Shown: positions 44,326 to 54,191 of the stretch, one piece after another
Numbering within the stretch: the first letter of the stretch is position 1
Layout: each line of letters begins with the position of its first letter
DNA from: an uncultured Bacteroidales bacterium
Lineage (GTDB): Bacteria; Bacteroidota; Bacteroidia; Bacteroidales; UBA932
DNA: 64,000 nt
Direction of reading: 5' to 3'
NCBI GenBank assembly: GCA_944325505.1
Contig: CALVAJ010000010.1
Location: 1-64,000 of the forward strand
Translations under genes and position numbers: made by a program
Notes under the pieces: model-generated
The model's database searches: none
Seen by the model: only the letters and a program-made list of their open reading frames with translations
What the model was told of the DNA's origin: nothing

Positions 44326-45228
44326 ATGACCACCAGACTGACATTCTTGGGGACAGGCACGTCGCAGGGAGTGCCCATGATAGGATGCGACTGCAGCGTA
44401 TGCACATCCGCCGACGGGAAAGACAAGAGGCTGAGGTCCTCTGCCTTTGTCGAGTACGGTGGACTGAAAATCCTTGTGGACGCCGGGCCCGACTTCAGGA
44501 CACAGATGCTCAGGGCGGGAATCAGGCACATCGATGCAATACTCCTGACACACAACCACAAGGACCACACCGGAGGACTGGATGACGTCAGGGCGTTCAA
44601 CTACATCGAAAAGGCCCCGATCAGGATATATTGCGAAAAATACGTGGAGGATTCGCTCCGTCAGGAATATTCCTACGCATTCTCTGAACACAGGTATCCC
44701 GGGGTTCCGGAATGGCAGATCACGAATATAGACGAGCGTCCCTTCACTGTCATGGAAAACATTCCCAGCCGGAAACTTGTATGGGTAGAAGGCAAAGGCT
44801 ATGAAAAGACCCCCGTATCGGCTGAAGAATGGGCGAGGGAGCACCACCCGGACGAAGCGGGAGCGGGACCGTATTGTCCCCGGAAGGCGGAAATCATTCC
44901 CATCCGGGGAAAGCACTTCATGCTGCCTGTGCTCGGATACAGGTTCGGAGGCATAGCCTATCTTACGGACATGAACTTCATCCCGGAGTCTGAATTTCCG
45001 AAACTGGAAGGACTCGACCACTTCATCATCAACTGCGTCCGCAGAGGAAAGCATATCTCGCATTTCTCACTGGAGGAAGCGGTCGCCGTAGCGCAGAGGG
45101 TAGGAGCCAGGCATTCGTGGCTGACCCATCTGTCGCACCAGCTGCCACGGTATGAGGAACTCTGCAGGGAGCTTCCTGACAATATCCGGCCGGCATACGA
45201 CACTCTGACGATAGAATCCGGACGGTAA
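44326..45228 (+). CDS. PhnP-like metallo-beta-lactamase-fold hydrolase
   Basis: 300 residues. Start LTFLGTGTSQGVPMIGCDC, with CxCxxC (Cys21, Cys23, Cys26) as in PhnP, then the metal motif THNHKDHTGG (His76, His78, Asp80, His81). Late landmarks GGIAYLTDMNFIPES and HFSLEEAVAVAQRVGARHSWLTHLSH supply remaining ligands. PhnP hydrolyses cyclic phosphodiesters (family knowledge); this clade's substrate is unknown. Confidence 0.92.
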   Translation: MTTRLTFLGTGTSQGVPMIGCDCSVCTSADGKDKRLRSSAFVEYGGLKILVDAGPDFRTQMLRAGIRHIDAILLTHNHKDHTGGLDDVRAFNYIEKAPIRIYCEKYVEDSLRQEYSYAFSEHRYPGVPEWQITNIDERPFTVMENIPSRKLVWVEGKGYEKTPVSAEEWAREHHPDEAGAGPYCPRKAEIIPIRGKHFMLPVLGYRFGGIAYLTDMNFIPESEFPKLEGLDHFIINCVRRGKHISHFSLEEAVAVAQRVGARHSWLTHLSHQLPRYEELCRELPDNIRPAYDTLTIESGR

Positions 45229-45269
45229 GGCCTCCAGGCGAAGCCCGTGCCGGTCCCGGCAGGAATTTT

Positions 45270-47189
45270 CTACCGCTGCCTGTATGGAGGCACCTCTCCC
45301 CTGTCTATCATGTCCCGCAATTCCCCGATATAGTCCCCTCCGTCTTCAGAGGCCGGGGAACCGAACCTTACGGAAATGTCCGTCAGGGTATAGTCGCCGT
45401 TTTTCTCGCCGAGGATATAGCCCGAAAGGGCTTTCCTCGTGCCGCCGGCACTGGACGAAGATGCCCGGCATATATCGCAGCATCCGCAGTCTTCAGACTC
45501 TGCCTGCCCGAAATATTCCAGCAGGTAACGGCTCCGGCAGGTATCCTCTTCCTTTATATATGATATCATCTTCTCCGTCCTCGCCTGCGAGTCGCTGCGC
45601 AGCTGATCGTACATGGCCGTGCTCAGCTTCACGTCTTTAGGATGCAGCCTGTTCTCTCTCAGACAGATGACGGTCGTATGGTCGCAAGGAATATATTTTA
45701 TGACATGCTCCACGGAAAGCAGGTACAGCAGCCTTCTGAGCTGCGGGACGGACACTCCCGAAACCGATGCCAGATAATCCTCGTCGACAGATACGGGATA
45801 CGAAAAGACTCCGGTATATTTCCGCATAAGCATCTCTATCACCGTCTCCATGGCAGGCTCCGGCAGATCTATGTCATACAGTTCCTGACGGTCTGCGATG
45901 AACTGTACCCTGGTAGGGATGTCCGCATCCTCCAGTACGGTCCAGTGATCCTCCCTTTCGATATACCTTATCGCATAATAGGCCATTGAGCGGTTCAGGG
46001 AAAAATGCCTGCAGAAGGCATCCAGGTCGAACTTAAGCTGCATCCCGATCCCAGCCTCATACGGGATACGGTAGAAAGAATGGACCTTGTGGTAGATATC
46101 CTCTATGTATTCTACCGGCGGGTAGGAAAGCTTCTCTATCTGGCGCAGGCGCCTGACATCATTTCCGTTCCACAGCAGTACGGCATAAGAACGTTTGCCG
46201 TCCCTTCCGGCCCTTCCGGCTTCCTGAAAATACGCCTCCGGAGAATCCGGCACATCGAAATGTACCACATAACGGACGTCCGGCTTATCAATACCCATGC
46301 CGAACGCGTTGGTACATACCATTATCCGGATTTTGTCCGATTTCCAGTCATTCTGCCTTGCAGAGCGCGTGGCGGCACCGAGTCCGGCATGATAAAACGA
46401 GCATGAAAGGCCCTGTGAATTAAGGAAATATGACAGCTCCTCGCACTTCTTCCTGTTCCGGACATATACTATTCCGGTCCCGGGAACAGACCTGCAGATA
46501 TTCACCAGCTGCCCCATCTTGTCCTCGCAGCGGCGGACTATGTATGAAAGATTCGGACGCTCGAAGCCGCTTTTGAGCATAAGCTTTTCCCGGAAGCGGA
46601 GCTTCTCCATTATATCCTCGGCTACCTGTGGCGTAGCGGTAGCCGTAAGGGCTATCACCGGAGCGTCTGTTTCTTCCCTCAATCTGCCGATTTCCAGATA
46701 GTCCGGGCGGAAATCATACCCCCACTGGGAAATGCAATGAGCCTCATCGACTACTATATAGCTGATATTCATGGCTCTTGCATATCTTTTGAAAAGCTCC
46801 GTAGAAAGCCTCTCAGGGGAAAGGTACAGGAACTTGAAATCACCGTAGGCGGCATTGTTCAGGTTCAGTTCCACTTCATGCCGCGTCATTCCGGTATATA
46901 CGGCAAGGGCTTTCACGCCCCTGTCCGACAGGTTCTGCACCTGGTCTTTCATCAGTGCAATCAGAGGCGTCACCACCAGAGCCACCCCCTCTTTCATCAG
47001 GGCAGGGACCTGGAAGCACACGGACTTGCCTCCGCCTGTGGGAAGAACGGCCAGGACATCGCGCCCATCCACGGCGGCAGACACGATCTCCTCCTGCATG
47101 GGCCGGAAAGAATCATATCCCCAGTACTCCTTCAGCACACCGGCCGGCGCAAGTCCTTCTCCGGCCGTTTTTTTCTGACAGTCCCCCAT
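45270..47189 (-). CDS. recQ: ATP-dependent DNA helicase RecQ, no HRDC domain
   Basis: 3'-5' helicase of 639 residues. Walker [45 protein letters not shown], the [13 protein letters not shown] motif VI, and a zinc-binding RQC part with [24 protein letters not shown]. After it only about 60 residues remain ([10 protein letters not shown]-like segment to PPYRQR), too short for an HRDC domain. A TACTTTTG box (47302-47309, minus) may be its promoter, making a long leader that includes two hairpins. Confidence 0.95.
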   Translation of the reverse strand: MGDCQKKTAGEGLAPAGVLKEYWGYDSFRPMQEEIVSAAVDGRDVLAVLPTGGGKSVCFQVPALMKEGVALVVTPLIALMKDQVQNLSDRGVKALAVYTGMTRHEVELNLNNAAYGDFKFLYLSPERLSTELFKRYARAMNISYIVVDEAHCISQWGYDFRPDYLEIGRLREETDAPVIALTATATPQVAEDIMEKLRFREKLMLKSGFERPNLSYIVRRCEDKMGQLVNICRSVPGTGIVYVRNRKKCEELSYFLNSQGLSCSFYHAGLGAATRSARQNDWKSDKIRIMVCTNAFGMGIDKPDVRYVVHFDVPDSPEAYFQEAGRAGRDGKRSYAVLLWNGNDVRRLRQIEKLSYPPVEYIEDIYHKVHSFYRIPYEAGIGMQLKFDLDAFCRHFSLNRSMAYYAIRYIEREDHWTVLEDADIPTRVQFIADRQELYDIDLPEPAMETVIEMLMRKYTGVFSYPVSVDEDYLASVSGVSVPQLRRLLYLLSVEHVIKYIPCDHTTVICLRENRLHPKDVKLSTAMYDQLRSDSQARTEKMISYIKEEDTCRSRYLLEYFGQAESEDCGCCDICRASSSSAGGTRKALSGYILGEKNGDYTLTDISVRFGSPASEDGGDYIGELRDMIDRGEVPPYRQR

Positions 47190-47223
47190 AATTCCGCTTT
47201 CAAATCAAAAATTATTTATTTCG

Positions 47224-47294
47224 TTCGAAAATCACACATCTTTCGAACCGAAATCCGAAAGTTGGCACATTTTGTGCAGTGAATTTTCGGATTT
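47224..47294. promoter_or_regulatory. Two hairpins between recQ and pckA
   Basis: Hairpin 1: TTCGAAA (47224-47230) with TTTCGAA (47241-47247). Hairpin 2: AAATCCGAAA (47251-47260) with TTTCGGATTT (47285-47294) and an inner GCACA/TGTGC stem. They lie upstream of the pckA -33 box and in the possible leader of recQ. Role unknown; operator or attenuator are both possible. Confidence 0.45.
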
Positions 47295-47330
47295 GCTCGG
47301 ACAAAAGTAATAAAATATTCACACCAAAAG

Positions 47331-47361
47331 TTTGCCCAATCATAAAAATAAACTATTTTTG
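47331..47361 (+). promoter_or_regulatory. pckA promoter, TTTG-N19-TATTTTTG
   Basis: TTTG (47331-47334) and TATTTTTG (47354-47361) separated by exactly 19 bases, a perfect Bacteroidota promoter. The predicted leader to the ATG at 47416 is about 47 nt and AT-rich just before the start. Confidence 0.85.
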
Positions 47362-47415
47362 CAGCGGCCGACAGATATTTGAAAGTTATAAACCTTTTAA
47401 TATAAATTTCGTATT

Positions 47416-49023
47416 ATGAGTAAAATTGATTTGACCAAGTACGGCATCACAGACGTGAAGGAAATTCTCCACAACCCGTCTTACGAAGTGCTCTTCGCAG
47501 AAGAGACAAAAGACACTCTCGAGGGTTATGAGAAAGGCCAGGTTACCGAGCTCGGTGCTGTCAACGTAATGACAGGTATCTACACCGGACGTTCTCCTAA
47601 AGACAAATTCTTCGTTTACAACGAGGCCAGCAAAGACACCGTATGGTGGACTTCTGACGCATACAAGAATGACAACAAACCATGCTCTGAAGAGGCTTGG
47701 GCCGACCTTAAGGCAAAGGCTGTAAAGCAGCTCTCAGGCAAGAGGCTTTTCGTAATGGATACTTTCTGCGGAGCAAACCCTGCTACCCGTCTTAAAGTAC
47801 GTTTCATCATGGAAGTCGCATGGCAGGCTCACTTCGTAAAGAACATGTTCATCCGTCCTACAGAGGAGGAACTTGCAAACTACGGCGAGCCTGATTTCGT
47901 ATCATTCAACGCTGCAAAGGCAAAGGTAGAGAACTACAAGGAGCTCGGCCTCAACTCAGAGACAGCTACAGTGTTCAACCTCAAGACCAACGAGCAGGTT
48001 ATCCTGAACACATGGTACGGCGGTGAGATGAAGAAAGGTATCTTCTCCATCATGAACTACCTCAACCCGCTCCGCGGAATCGCCTCAATGCACTGCTCAG
48101 CAAACACCGACAAGGAAGGAAAGAGCACAGCTATCTTCTTCGGCCTTTCAGGAACAGGAAAGACCACCCTTTCAACCGACCCTAAGAGACTCCTCATCGG
48201 TGATGACGAGCACGGCTGGGACGATGAAGGCGTATTCAACTATGAAGGCGGCTGCTACGCAAAGGTCATCAACCTTGACAAGGAAAGCGAGCCGGATATC
48301 TACAACGCCATCAGAAGGGATGCCCTCCTTGAGAACGTTACAGTAGACGCCGCAGGCAAGATCGACTTCGCTGACAAGAGCGTTACAGAGAACACCCGCG
48401 TATCATACCCTATCGACCACATCGAGAACATCGTAAAACCGGTTTCAAAGGGTCCTCACGCAAAACAGGTTATCTTCCTTTCTGCTGACGCATTCGGAGT
48501 ACTTCCTCCGGTTTCCATCCTCACTCCTGAGCAGACCCAGTACTACTTCCTTTCAGGATTCACCGCAAAGCTCGCAGGTACAGAGCGCGGTATCACTGAG
48601 CCTACTCCTACCTTCTCAGCATGCTTCGGTGCAGCATTCCTGTCACTCCACCCTACAAAATACGGTGAGGAGCTCGTAAAGAGAATGAACGCAGTAGGTG
48701 CAAAGGCTTACCTCGTAAATACAGGATGGAACGGAACAGGAAAACGTATCTCAATCCGTGATACCCGCGGTATCATCGACGCTATCCTTGACGGTTCTAT
48801 CGAGAAGGCTCCTACAAAGAAGATCCCTTACTTCGACTTCGAGGTTCCTACAGAGCTTCCAGGCGTAGATCCTGCTATCCTTGACCCTCGCGACACATAC
48901 GCTGACGCAAGCGCTTGGGATGCAAAGGCAAAAGACCTCGCAGGACGTTTCATCAAGAACTTCGACAAGTTCACAGGGAATGAGTTGGGTAAGTCACTCG
49001 TTGCAGCAGGTCCGAAGCTCTAA
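47416..49023 (+). CDS. pckA: Phosphoenolpyruvate carboxykinase (ATP)
   Basis: Interconverts oxaloacetate and PEP with ATP/ADP; in anaerobic Bacteroidota it runs towards CO2 fixation into oxaloacetate and fumarate respiration. 535 residues. Seen: [13 protein letters not shown], the [12 protein letters not shown]-loop at 243-253, [40 protein letters not shown]. Codon choice is visibly more restricted than in its neighbours, as expected for a highly expressed gene, and the promoter is a perfect consensus. Followed by element B and a strong terminator. Confidence 0.98.
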   Translation: MSKIDLTKYGITDVKEILHNPSYEVLFAEETKDTLEGYEKGQVTELGAVNVMTGIYTGRSPKDKFFVYNEASKDTVWWTSDAYKNDNKPCSEEAWADLKAKAVKQLSGKRLFVMDTFCGANPATRLKVRFIMEVAWQAHFVKNMFIRPTEEELANYGEPDFVSFNAAKAKVENYKELGLNSETATVFNLKTNEQVILNTWYGGEMKKGIFSIMNYLNPLRGIASMHCSANTDKEGKSTAIFFGLSGTGKTTLSTDPKRLLIGDDEHGWDDEGVFNYEGGCYAKVINLDKESEPDIYNAIRRDALLENVTVDAAGKIDFADKSVTENTRVSYPIDHIENIVKPVSKGPHAKQVIFLSADAFGVLPPVSILTPEQTQYYFLSGFTAKLAGTERGITEPTPTFSACFGAAFLSLHPTKYGEELVKRMNAVGAKAYLVNTGWNGTGKRISIRDTRGIIDAILDGSIEKAPTKKIPYFDFEVPTELPGVDPAILDPRDTYADASAWDAKAKDLAGRFIKNFDKFTGNELGKSLVAAGPKL

Positions 49024-49132
49024 AAATTAATTTAAAGGTAATTTCGACGTTAGACTTCACTTCTCAAATCCTCACAACCATTCGGTTTTCGAAGTTCGTC
49101 AGCCTTGAAATTCCTCTTTAAATTGAATTTTT
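49022..49132 (-). ncRNA. Nested-palindrome element, copy B (candidate structured RNA)
   Basis: Begins at the pckA stop. Outer arms are AT-rich (AATTTAAAG near 49029 with CTTTAAATT near 49116, extended by AAAAATT/AATTTTT at the ends). Read on the minus strand the core has ATTTCAAGGCTGACGAA, GAAAACC around the apical AACC-GAAT-GGTT hairpin, and GAAGTCTAACGTCGAAAT, closely matching copy A. Orientation is opposite to pckA. Confidence 0.6.
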
Positions 49133-49172
49133 ACATGGTGAAGTAAAAAGTCAATTTCACTATATTATTATG

Positions 49173-49203
49173 GACAGGTTCCGGATTCCGGGACCTGTCT
49201 TTC
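49173..49203 (+). terminator. Rho-independent-type terminator after pckA
   Basis: GACAGGTTCCGG and CCGGGACCTGTC pair around ATT, followed by TTTCT. It lies 150 bases after the pckA stop, beyond element B, so the pckA message carries the element in its 3' region (antisense orientation). Confidence 0.85.
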
Positions 49204-49222
49204 TATTATATTAATGAGTATA

Positions 49223-49303
49223 CAATCCATGAAATCATGACCGTTGCGTCCGCACGGGGAGGGTCACACGGAGCGGAAAGGGTTTCATGTAGCTCATGGA
49301 TTG
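49223..49303. repeat. 81-bp inverted-repeat structure upstream of M16 protease
   Basis: Perfect 10-bp arms CAATCCATGA (49223-49232) and TCATGGATTG (49294-49303), with a second CATGA/TCATG pair just inside and GC-rich partial stems in the centre. The AAGG/TRACG core of elements A-D is not evident. It ends ten bases before the G9 tract. Confidence 0.6.
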
Positions 49304-49312
49304 CAAAATTTC

Positions 49313-49321
49313 GGGGGGGGG
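49313..49321 (+). repeat. Homopolymer G9 tract at promoter -33 position
   Basis: Nine consecutive G bases. The -7 box TATATTTG of the downstream gene is at 49344, so the tract ends where the -33 box would begin. Such tracts are prone to slipped-strand length change. Confidence 0.85.
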
Positions 49322-49343
49322 TAACAATTCAAAAGAAAAAAAC

Positions 49344-49351
49344 TATATTTG
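49344..49351 (+). promoter_or_regulatory. -7 box TATATTTG for M16 protease
   Basis: TATATTTG, 65 bases before the ATG at 49416. No TTTG -33; the position 19 bases upstream is the end of the G9 tract. Confidence 0.6.
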
Positions 49352-49415
49352 CATTCGGCAACGTCAGAAATTCACTAATAATGAAAAACTTGACCTTATT
49401 TACATTTTACAATAT

Positions 49416-52316
49416 ATGAAACGAATCATGTTTTTCGTAGCTGCAGTCACAGTGATTGCAGCCACGGCCTGCTCGCAGTACAAGTACGAGACTGTGGCAG
49501 GAGACCCCCTCGGGACGAAAATGTACACTCTGGACAATGGTCTGAAAGTGTACATGAGTGTCAACAAAGAGACACCGCGTATCCAGACCTACATCGCAGT
49601 CAGAGTCGGAGGAAAGAACGACCCGTCTGAGACCACCGGTCTCGCCCACTATTTCGAGCACCTGATGTTCAAGGGCACACCTAATTACGGAACATCGGAC
49701 TATGCCGCAGAAAAGCCTATGCTTGACGAAATCGAAAACCTGTTCGAGGTTTACCGCCAGACAGAAGGCGAAGCTGAAAGGGCGGCCATTTACCATCAGA
49801 TAGACTCCATAAGCTACGAAGCATCCAAACTGGCCATTCCTAACGAATACGACAAACTTATGTCAATCATCGGAGCCCAGGGCACCAATGCCTTCACCTC
49901 GCAGGACATGACAGTATATGTGGAAGATATCCCTTCCAACGAAATCGACAACTGGGCAAGAATCGAAGCTGACAGGTTCAAGAATCCGGTAATCAGAGGA
50001 TTCCACACCGAGCTCGAAACCATCTACGAGGAAAAGAACATGTCCCTGACCAGCGACAGCAGGAAGGTTTCCGAAGCGATGGACGCCGCCCTGTTCCCTC
50101 ACCACCCTTACGGGACACAGACCGTACTCGGCACACAGGAGCACCTGAAGAACCCTTCCATCACCAACGTCAAGAACTATCACAAGACATACTATGTCCC
50201 TAACAATATGGCCATCTGTCTCTCCGGGGACTTCGACCCTGACGAAATGGTAGGAATCATCGAGAAGTATTTCGGCGACATGCAGCCGAACCCGCAGCTT
50301 CCGCAGCTGCAGTTCGAGAAAGAGCAGCCGATCACATCTCCTGTCGTAAAAAAGGTGTACGGGCTTGAAGCCGAGAATATTACACTCGGATGGAGACTGC
50401 CCGAGGCTACAGACCAGTCCAATGACGTGGCGAACATCGTAAGCTCTATCCTCTACAACGGACAGGCCGGCCTTATAGACCTGGACCTTATCCAGCAGCA
50501 GAAAGTCCTTTCCGCTTACGCATATAACAGCAACCAGCCGGACTACGGTTCCTTCATTGTATCTGCCCGCCCTAAAGACGGCCAGACACTCGACCAGGTA
50601 AAGGAACTGCTGCTCGCCGAAGTGGCCAGACTCCGCAGCGGGGACTTTGATGAAGGCCTCATTGAAGCCACTGTCAACAACTACAAGATGTACATGATGC
50701 AGAACTACGAGGACAACGAGAACCGCGCGATGCTCTACGTCATGTCGTTCATCAACGGCTCCGACTGGGCCGACGAGGTGCAGATGCTTGACCGCATGGC
50801 GAAGATAACAAAGCAGGATGTCATCGACTGGGCCAACAAGTACCTCGGAGCCGAAAGCTACGCCGCAGTGTACAAGCTCCAGGGAGAAGACAAGACCGTA
50901 CAGAAAATCGCCGCTCCGAAGATCACCCCTATCGTGACCAACAGGGATCAGCAGAGCGCGTTCCTCGCCGAAATCCAGAACACTCCGGTAAAGCCTATAG
51001 AACCGGCATTCGTAGACTACTCAAAAGATATGTCAAAATTCGAGGAACGTCCTGGAGTGGAAGTCCTGTACAAGCAGAACGAGATGAACGACCTGTTCAC
51101 CCTGGTGTATAATTTCTACACAGGCTCAGAGAACGACCCTGCGCTCAGTCTTGCAACCAATTATGTCTCCTACCTGGGAACAGAGTCAATGAGCGCAGAA
51201 GAAATCGGCTCCAGGATGTATGCACTGGCATGCTCTTTCGGCATTTACACAGGCTCCACACAGACGACAGTCAGAATAAGCGGACTGAGTGAAAACATGG
51301 AAGAAGCGATAGATATCGTAGAAAGCCTGATCACAGGGGCAAAACCTGACGAGGCCATCCTCGCTAACCTGAAGGCCGACCTGCTCAGGAGCAGGGCCAA
51401 CGCCAAACTCAGCCAGGGAAGCTGCTTCGGTGCACTGCAGAGATATATGGTCTACGGACCGGAGTACATCAGCAAGATTACTCTCAGAAACGATGCGCTC
51501 GAGGGTCTCACTTCTGAAGAACTCCTTGCAAAGATCCGCGGACTTATGGGGTATGGGCATGAAATCCTCTACTACGGTCCTAAGACCGGAAAGGAACTTA
51601 CAGCTTCGCTGGGTGCCCGCCACAAGACTGCAGCCGAGCTCAAGCCTCTGGAAAAGAAATATCCGAAGACCCTGGAAGTGGAGGAAAACAATGTTGTCCT
51701 CGCACAGTATGACGCCAAGCAGCTGTACTTCCTGCAGTATTCCGACCGCGGAGAGAAATTCGCTAAGGATGACGAACCGGGCATAGCCCTGTACAATGAA
51801 TACTTCGGAGGAGGGATGAACTCAATCGTATTCCAGGAAATGAGAGAGGCCAGAGGTCTCGCCTATACGGCACAGGCCTTCCTTGCATCACCGTATTTCC
51901 TTGAGGGGGACTATTACTACCTCGCTTTCATCGCCACACAGAATGACAAGATGGCCCAGGCCATAGATGCATTCGACGAAATCATCAACGACATGCCTCA
52001 GTCACAGGCCGCATTCGACATCGCCAAAGAGGCCATGATCAACCGGCTCAGGACCAAGCGCACGGTGCGCGACCAGGTACTGCAGAGCTATCTGAATGAC
52101 CGGGATCTGGGACTGGACGAATCCCTCGACAGGCAGATTTTCGAGGCTGTCCAGAACATGACGCTAGAAGATGTAAAGGCCGTACAGGAAAAGTGGGTCA
52201 AAGACCGCACCTACACATACGGAATCCTCGGTGACATCAAGGATCTCGACATGAAGTATCTGAAAGGCCTCGGTCCTGTAAAGACAGTCACACTTGAAGA
52301 AATCTTCGGATATTAG
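49416..52316 (+). CDS. M16-family zinc metalloprotease, lipoprotein
   Basis: Insulinase-type protease of about 966 residues with four M16 subdomains. Start MKRIMFFVAAVTVIAATACS supplies a lipobox (ATAC, Cys19), so it is probably anchored in the envelope; the longer in-frame start at 49296 precedes the predicted promoter and is rejected. The inverted zinc motif HYFEH is at 78-82 with a downstream Glu in ELETIYEEKNMS; the second half (from about FEERPGVEVLYKQN) is the inactive M16 copy. It ends in front of a bidirectional terminator shared with rpmE2. Confidence 0.94.
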   Translation: MKRIMFFVAAVTVIAATACSQYKYETVAGDPLGTKMYTLDNGLKVYMSVNKETPRIQTYIAVRVGGKNDPSETTGLAHYFEHLMFKGTPNYGTSDYAAEKPMLDEIENLFEVYRQTEGEAERAAIYHQIDSISYEASKLAIPNEYDKLMSIIGAQGTNAFTSQDMTVYVEDIPSNEIDNWARIEADRFKNPVIRGFHTELETIYEEKNMSLTSDSRKVSEAMDAALFPHHPYGTQTVLGTQEHLKNPSITNVKNYHKTYYVPNNMAICLSGDFDPDEMVGIIEKYFGDMQPNPQLPQLQFEKEQPITSPVVKKVYGLEAENITLGWRLPEATDQSNDVANIVSSILYNGQAGLIDLDLIQQQKVLSAYAYNSNQPDYGSFIVSARPKDGQTLDQVKELLLAEVARLRSGDFDEGLIEATVNNYKMYMMQNYEDNENRAMLYVMSFINGSDWADEVQMLDRMAKITKQDVIDWANKYLGAESYAAVYKLQGEDKTVQKIAAPKITPIVTNRDQQSAFLAEIQNTPVKPIEPAFVDYSKDMSKFEERPGVEVLYKQNEMNDLFTLVYNFYTGSENDPALSLATNYVSYLGTESMSAEEIGSRMYALACSFGIYTGSTQTTVRISGLSENMEEAIDIVESLITGAKPDEAILANLKADLLRSRANAKLSQGSCFGALQRYMVYGPEYISKITLRNDALEGLTSEELLAKIRGLMGYGHEILYYGPKTGKELTASLGARHKTAAELKPLEKKYPKTLEVEENNVVLAQYDAKQLYFLQYSDRGEKFAKDDEPGIALYNEYFGGGMNSIVFQEMREARGLAYTAQAFLASPYFLEGDYYYLAFIATQNDKMAQAIDAFDEIINDMPQSQAAFDIAKEAMINRLRTKRTVRDQVLQSYLNDRDLGLDESLDRQIFEAVQNMTLEDVKAVQEKWVKDRTYTYGILGDIKDLDMKYLKGLGPVKTVTLEEIFGY

Positions 52317-52320
52317 CCAT

Positions 52321-52356
52321 AAGGAAAGAGCAGCGCGGTTGCGCTGCTCTTTCCTT
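52321..52356. terminator. Strong bidirectional terminator
   Basis: Sixteen-base perfect arms AAGGAAAGAGCAGCGC and GCGCTGCTCTTTCCTT around GGTT, between the convergent M16 protease and rpmE2 genes. Confidence 0.9.
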
Positions 52357-52381
52357 ATAATAATTTTCCATACGGAAAATA

Positions 52382-52627
52382 CTATTTCTTCTTGTATCTC
52401 TGGTAGAATTTGTCCACGCGACCTGCGGTGTCCACGAGTTTCATCTTTCCTGTGTAGAACGGATGGGACGTGTTTGAAATCTCGACCTTTACCACCGGGT
52501 ATTCAACGCCGTCGACCTCGATGGTCTCCTTTGTGTTCGCGCATGAGCGGGTGATGAACACCACGTCATTCGACATATCCTTGAAAGCTACAAGACGGTA
52601 GTTTTCGGGATGAATTCCTTTTTTCAT
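52382..52627 (-). CDS. rpmE2: 50S ribosomal protein L31 type B
   Basis: 81 residues, large-subunit protein of the 5S bridge region. [21 protein letters not shown] and [25 protein letters not shown] identify L31; the zinc CxxC pairs of type A are absent, so this is the zinc-independent type B form. A perfect promoter (TTTG-N19-TACCTTTG) is at 52665-52695. Confidence 0.97.
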   Translation of the reverse strand: MKKGIHPENYRLVAFKDMSNDVVFITRSCANTKETIEVDGVEYPVVKVEISNTSHPFYTGKMKLVDTAGRVDKFYQRYKKK

Positions 52628-52664
52628 TTCCTTTAAAATTTTAGTTAACTATAATTTCAGGGTG

Positions 52665-52695
52665 CAAAGGTAAGACAATATTCTTAACTGTCAAA
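52665..52695 (-). promoter_or_regulatory. rpmE2 promoter, TTTG-N19-TACCTTTG
   Basis: Minus-strand -7 TACCTTTG (52665-52672) and -33 TTTG (52692-52695), 19 bases apart. The leader before the ATG is about 30 nt. Confidence 0.85.
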
Positions 52696-52704
52696 GATTT
52701 TCGC

Positions 52705-54162
52705 CTATTTTTCAGGTATATTTTCCAGGGTCGCGATGACGAACTTCCACCATTTCTCCACTGTAGCGATGTTTGCACGCTCGTCAGGAGAATGAGGGCT
52801 GAGGATTGTCGGACCGCAGGAAACCATATCCCAGTGAGGATATGCGCCTCCGAGAATGCCGCATTCGAGCCCTGCATGGATAGCCATCACGGCAGGCTCT
52901 TTTCCGTAGAGTCCCTTATAAACCTCTTTCATGGTATGAAGTATAGGGGAAGAACTGTCCGGAGCCCATCCCGGATATCCGCCGGAGAACACGACCTTGA
53001 ATCCGGCCAGCTCGAACACTGCCCTCGCCTGCTCCGCCATGGCATCTTTGGCGGTATCTACAGAGCTTCTCATGAGCGTCTTGACATAGATTTTTCCGTT
53101 TTCGGACTTCACGATTGCCGTATTGTTGGATGTCTCGACAAGTCCAGGTACAGCATCGCTCATCCTCCACACTCCGTCAGGGCATCCGCTCACGGCACGT
53201 ACTGCGGCAAGTGCGGATGAATCTTCAATATACTCTGCCGGAGCGGTGTCCAGCGCTTCCACGAACATGGCGGCATCCGGATCCGTCACGGAATATTCTG
53301 CCCTGACCGCCGAAGCGGCAGACTCTGTCAGTTCCCTGACCTGCGGCACCTTGTCTTCAGGAACCAGAATCTGGGCAAAGGCTTCACGCGGTATGGCATT
53401 CCTCAGACTGCCGCCGTCTACCGATACCAGTTTCACGCCCAGATCGCGGAGCAGTGGAAGAAGGACACGGGCCATCACTTTGTTGGCATTTGCCCTGTAC
53501 AGGACGATGTCCATTCCGGAGTGCCCTCCCTTCAGGCCCTTGACAGTAAGAAGGAAAGGTTTGTATCCGGACGGTGCCGGCGCGGTACCATACGGCAGCT
53601 CCGCCGTGATGTCCAGCCCTCCTGCACAGCCGACATACAGTTCGCCTTCGGTTTCCGAATCCAGATTTATAAGGATATCGCCTTTCAGAATACCGGGTTT
53701 CAGCGCACGCGCCCCGGTCATTCCGGTCTCCTCATCGACAGTCACCAGAACCTCGACAGGCCCGTGTTTCAAGTCTTTGGACTCAAGCACCGACATGGCG
53801 ACAGCCACTCCAAGACCGTTGTCGGCCCCGAGGGTCGTTCCTTTCGCCCTTACCCACTCACCGTCGACCCAGGCCTCAATAGGGTCTTTTTCGAAATCAT
53901 GCACCTTGTCTGCATTCTTCTGGGGCACCATGTCTATATGGCCCTGGAGGATCACTCCCTTACGGTTTTCCATCCCGGGAGTCGCCGGCTTCCTTATTAT
54001 AATATTGCCAACCTCATCCTTAATGGTTTCAAGGCCGAGGGATTTTCCGAAATCATAAAGGAATTCCGCTGCCTTGCCTTCCTTTTTGGACGGACGCGGT
54101 ATCTGAGTAAGCGAATAAAAGTTCTTCCAGACGAGCTGGGGATTCAAATCTTTAAGTTCCAT
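52705..54162 (-). CDS. pepD: Cytosolic aminoacyl-histidine dipeptidase (PepD, M20)
   Basis: Broad dipeptidase of 485 residues, M20 metallopeptidase family. Seen: LQGHIDMVPQK (metal His and Asp), TTLGADNGLGVAVAMSVLE, TVDEETGMTGARAL with catalytic Glu pair, LLNLDSE-type segment ILINLDSETEGELYVGCAGG, and the dimer/lid domain. No signal peptide. It fits peptide use together with the POT importer 1.2 kb downstream. Confidence 0.96.
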   Translation of the reverse strand: MELKDLNPQLVWKNFYSLTQIPRPSKKEGKAAEFLYDFGKSLGLETIKDEVGNIIIRKPATPGMENRKGVILQGHIDMVPQKNADKVHDFEKDPIEAWVDGEWVRAKGTTLGADNGLGVAVAMSVLESKDLKHGPVEVLVTVDEETGMTGARALKPGILKGDILINLDSETEGELYVGCAGGLDITAELPYGTAPAPSGYKPFLLTVKGLKGGHSGMDIVLYRANANKVMARVLLPLLRDLGVKLVSVDGGSLRNAIPREAFAQILVPEDKVPQVRELTESAASAVRAEYSVTDPDAAMFVEALDTAPAEYIEDSSALAAVRAVSGCPDGVWRMSDAVPGLVETSNNTAIVKSENGKIYVKTLMRSSVDTAKDAMAEQARAVFELAGFKVVFSGGYPGWAPDSSSPILHTMKEVYKGLYGKEPAVMAIHAGLECGILGGAYPHWDMVSCGPTILSPHSPDERANIATVEKWWKFVIATLENIPEK

Positions 54163-54191
54163 CGGATTGTATTGTAATTAATTGGTTATTG

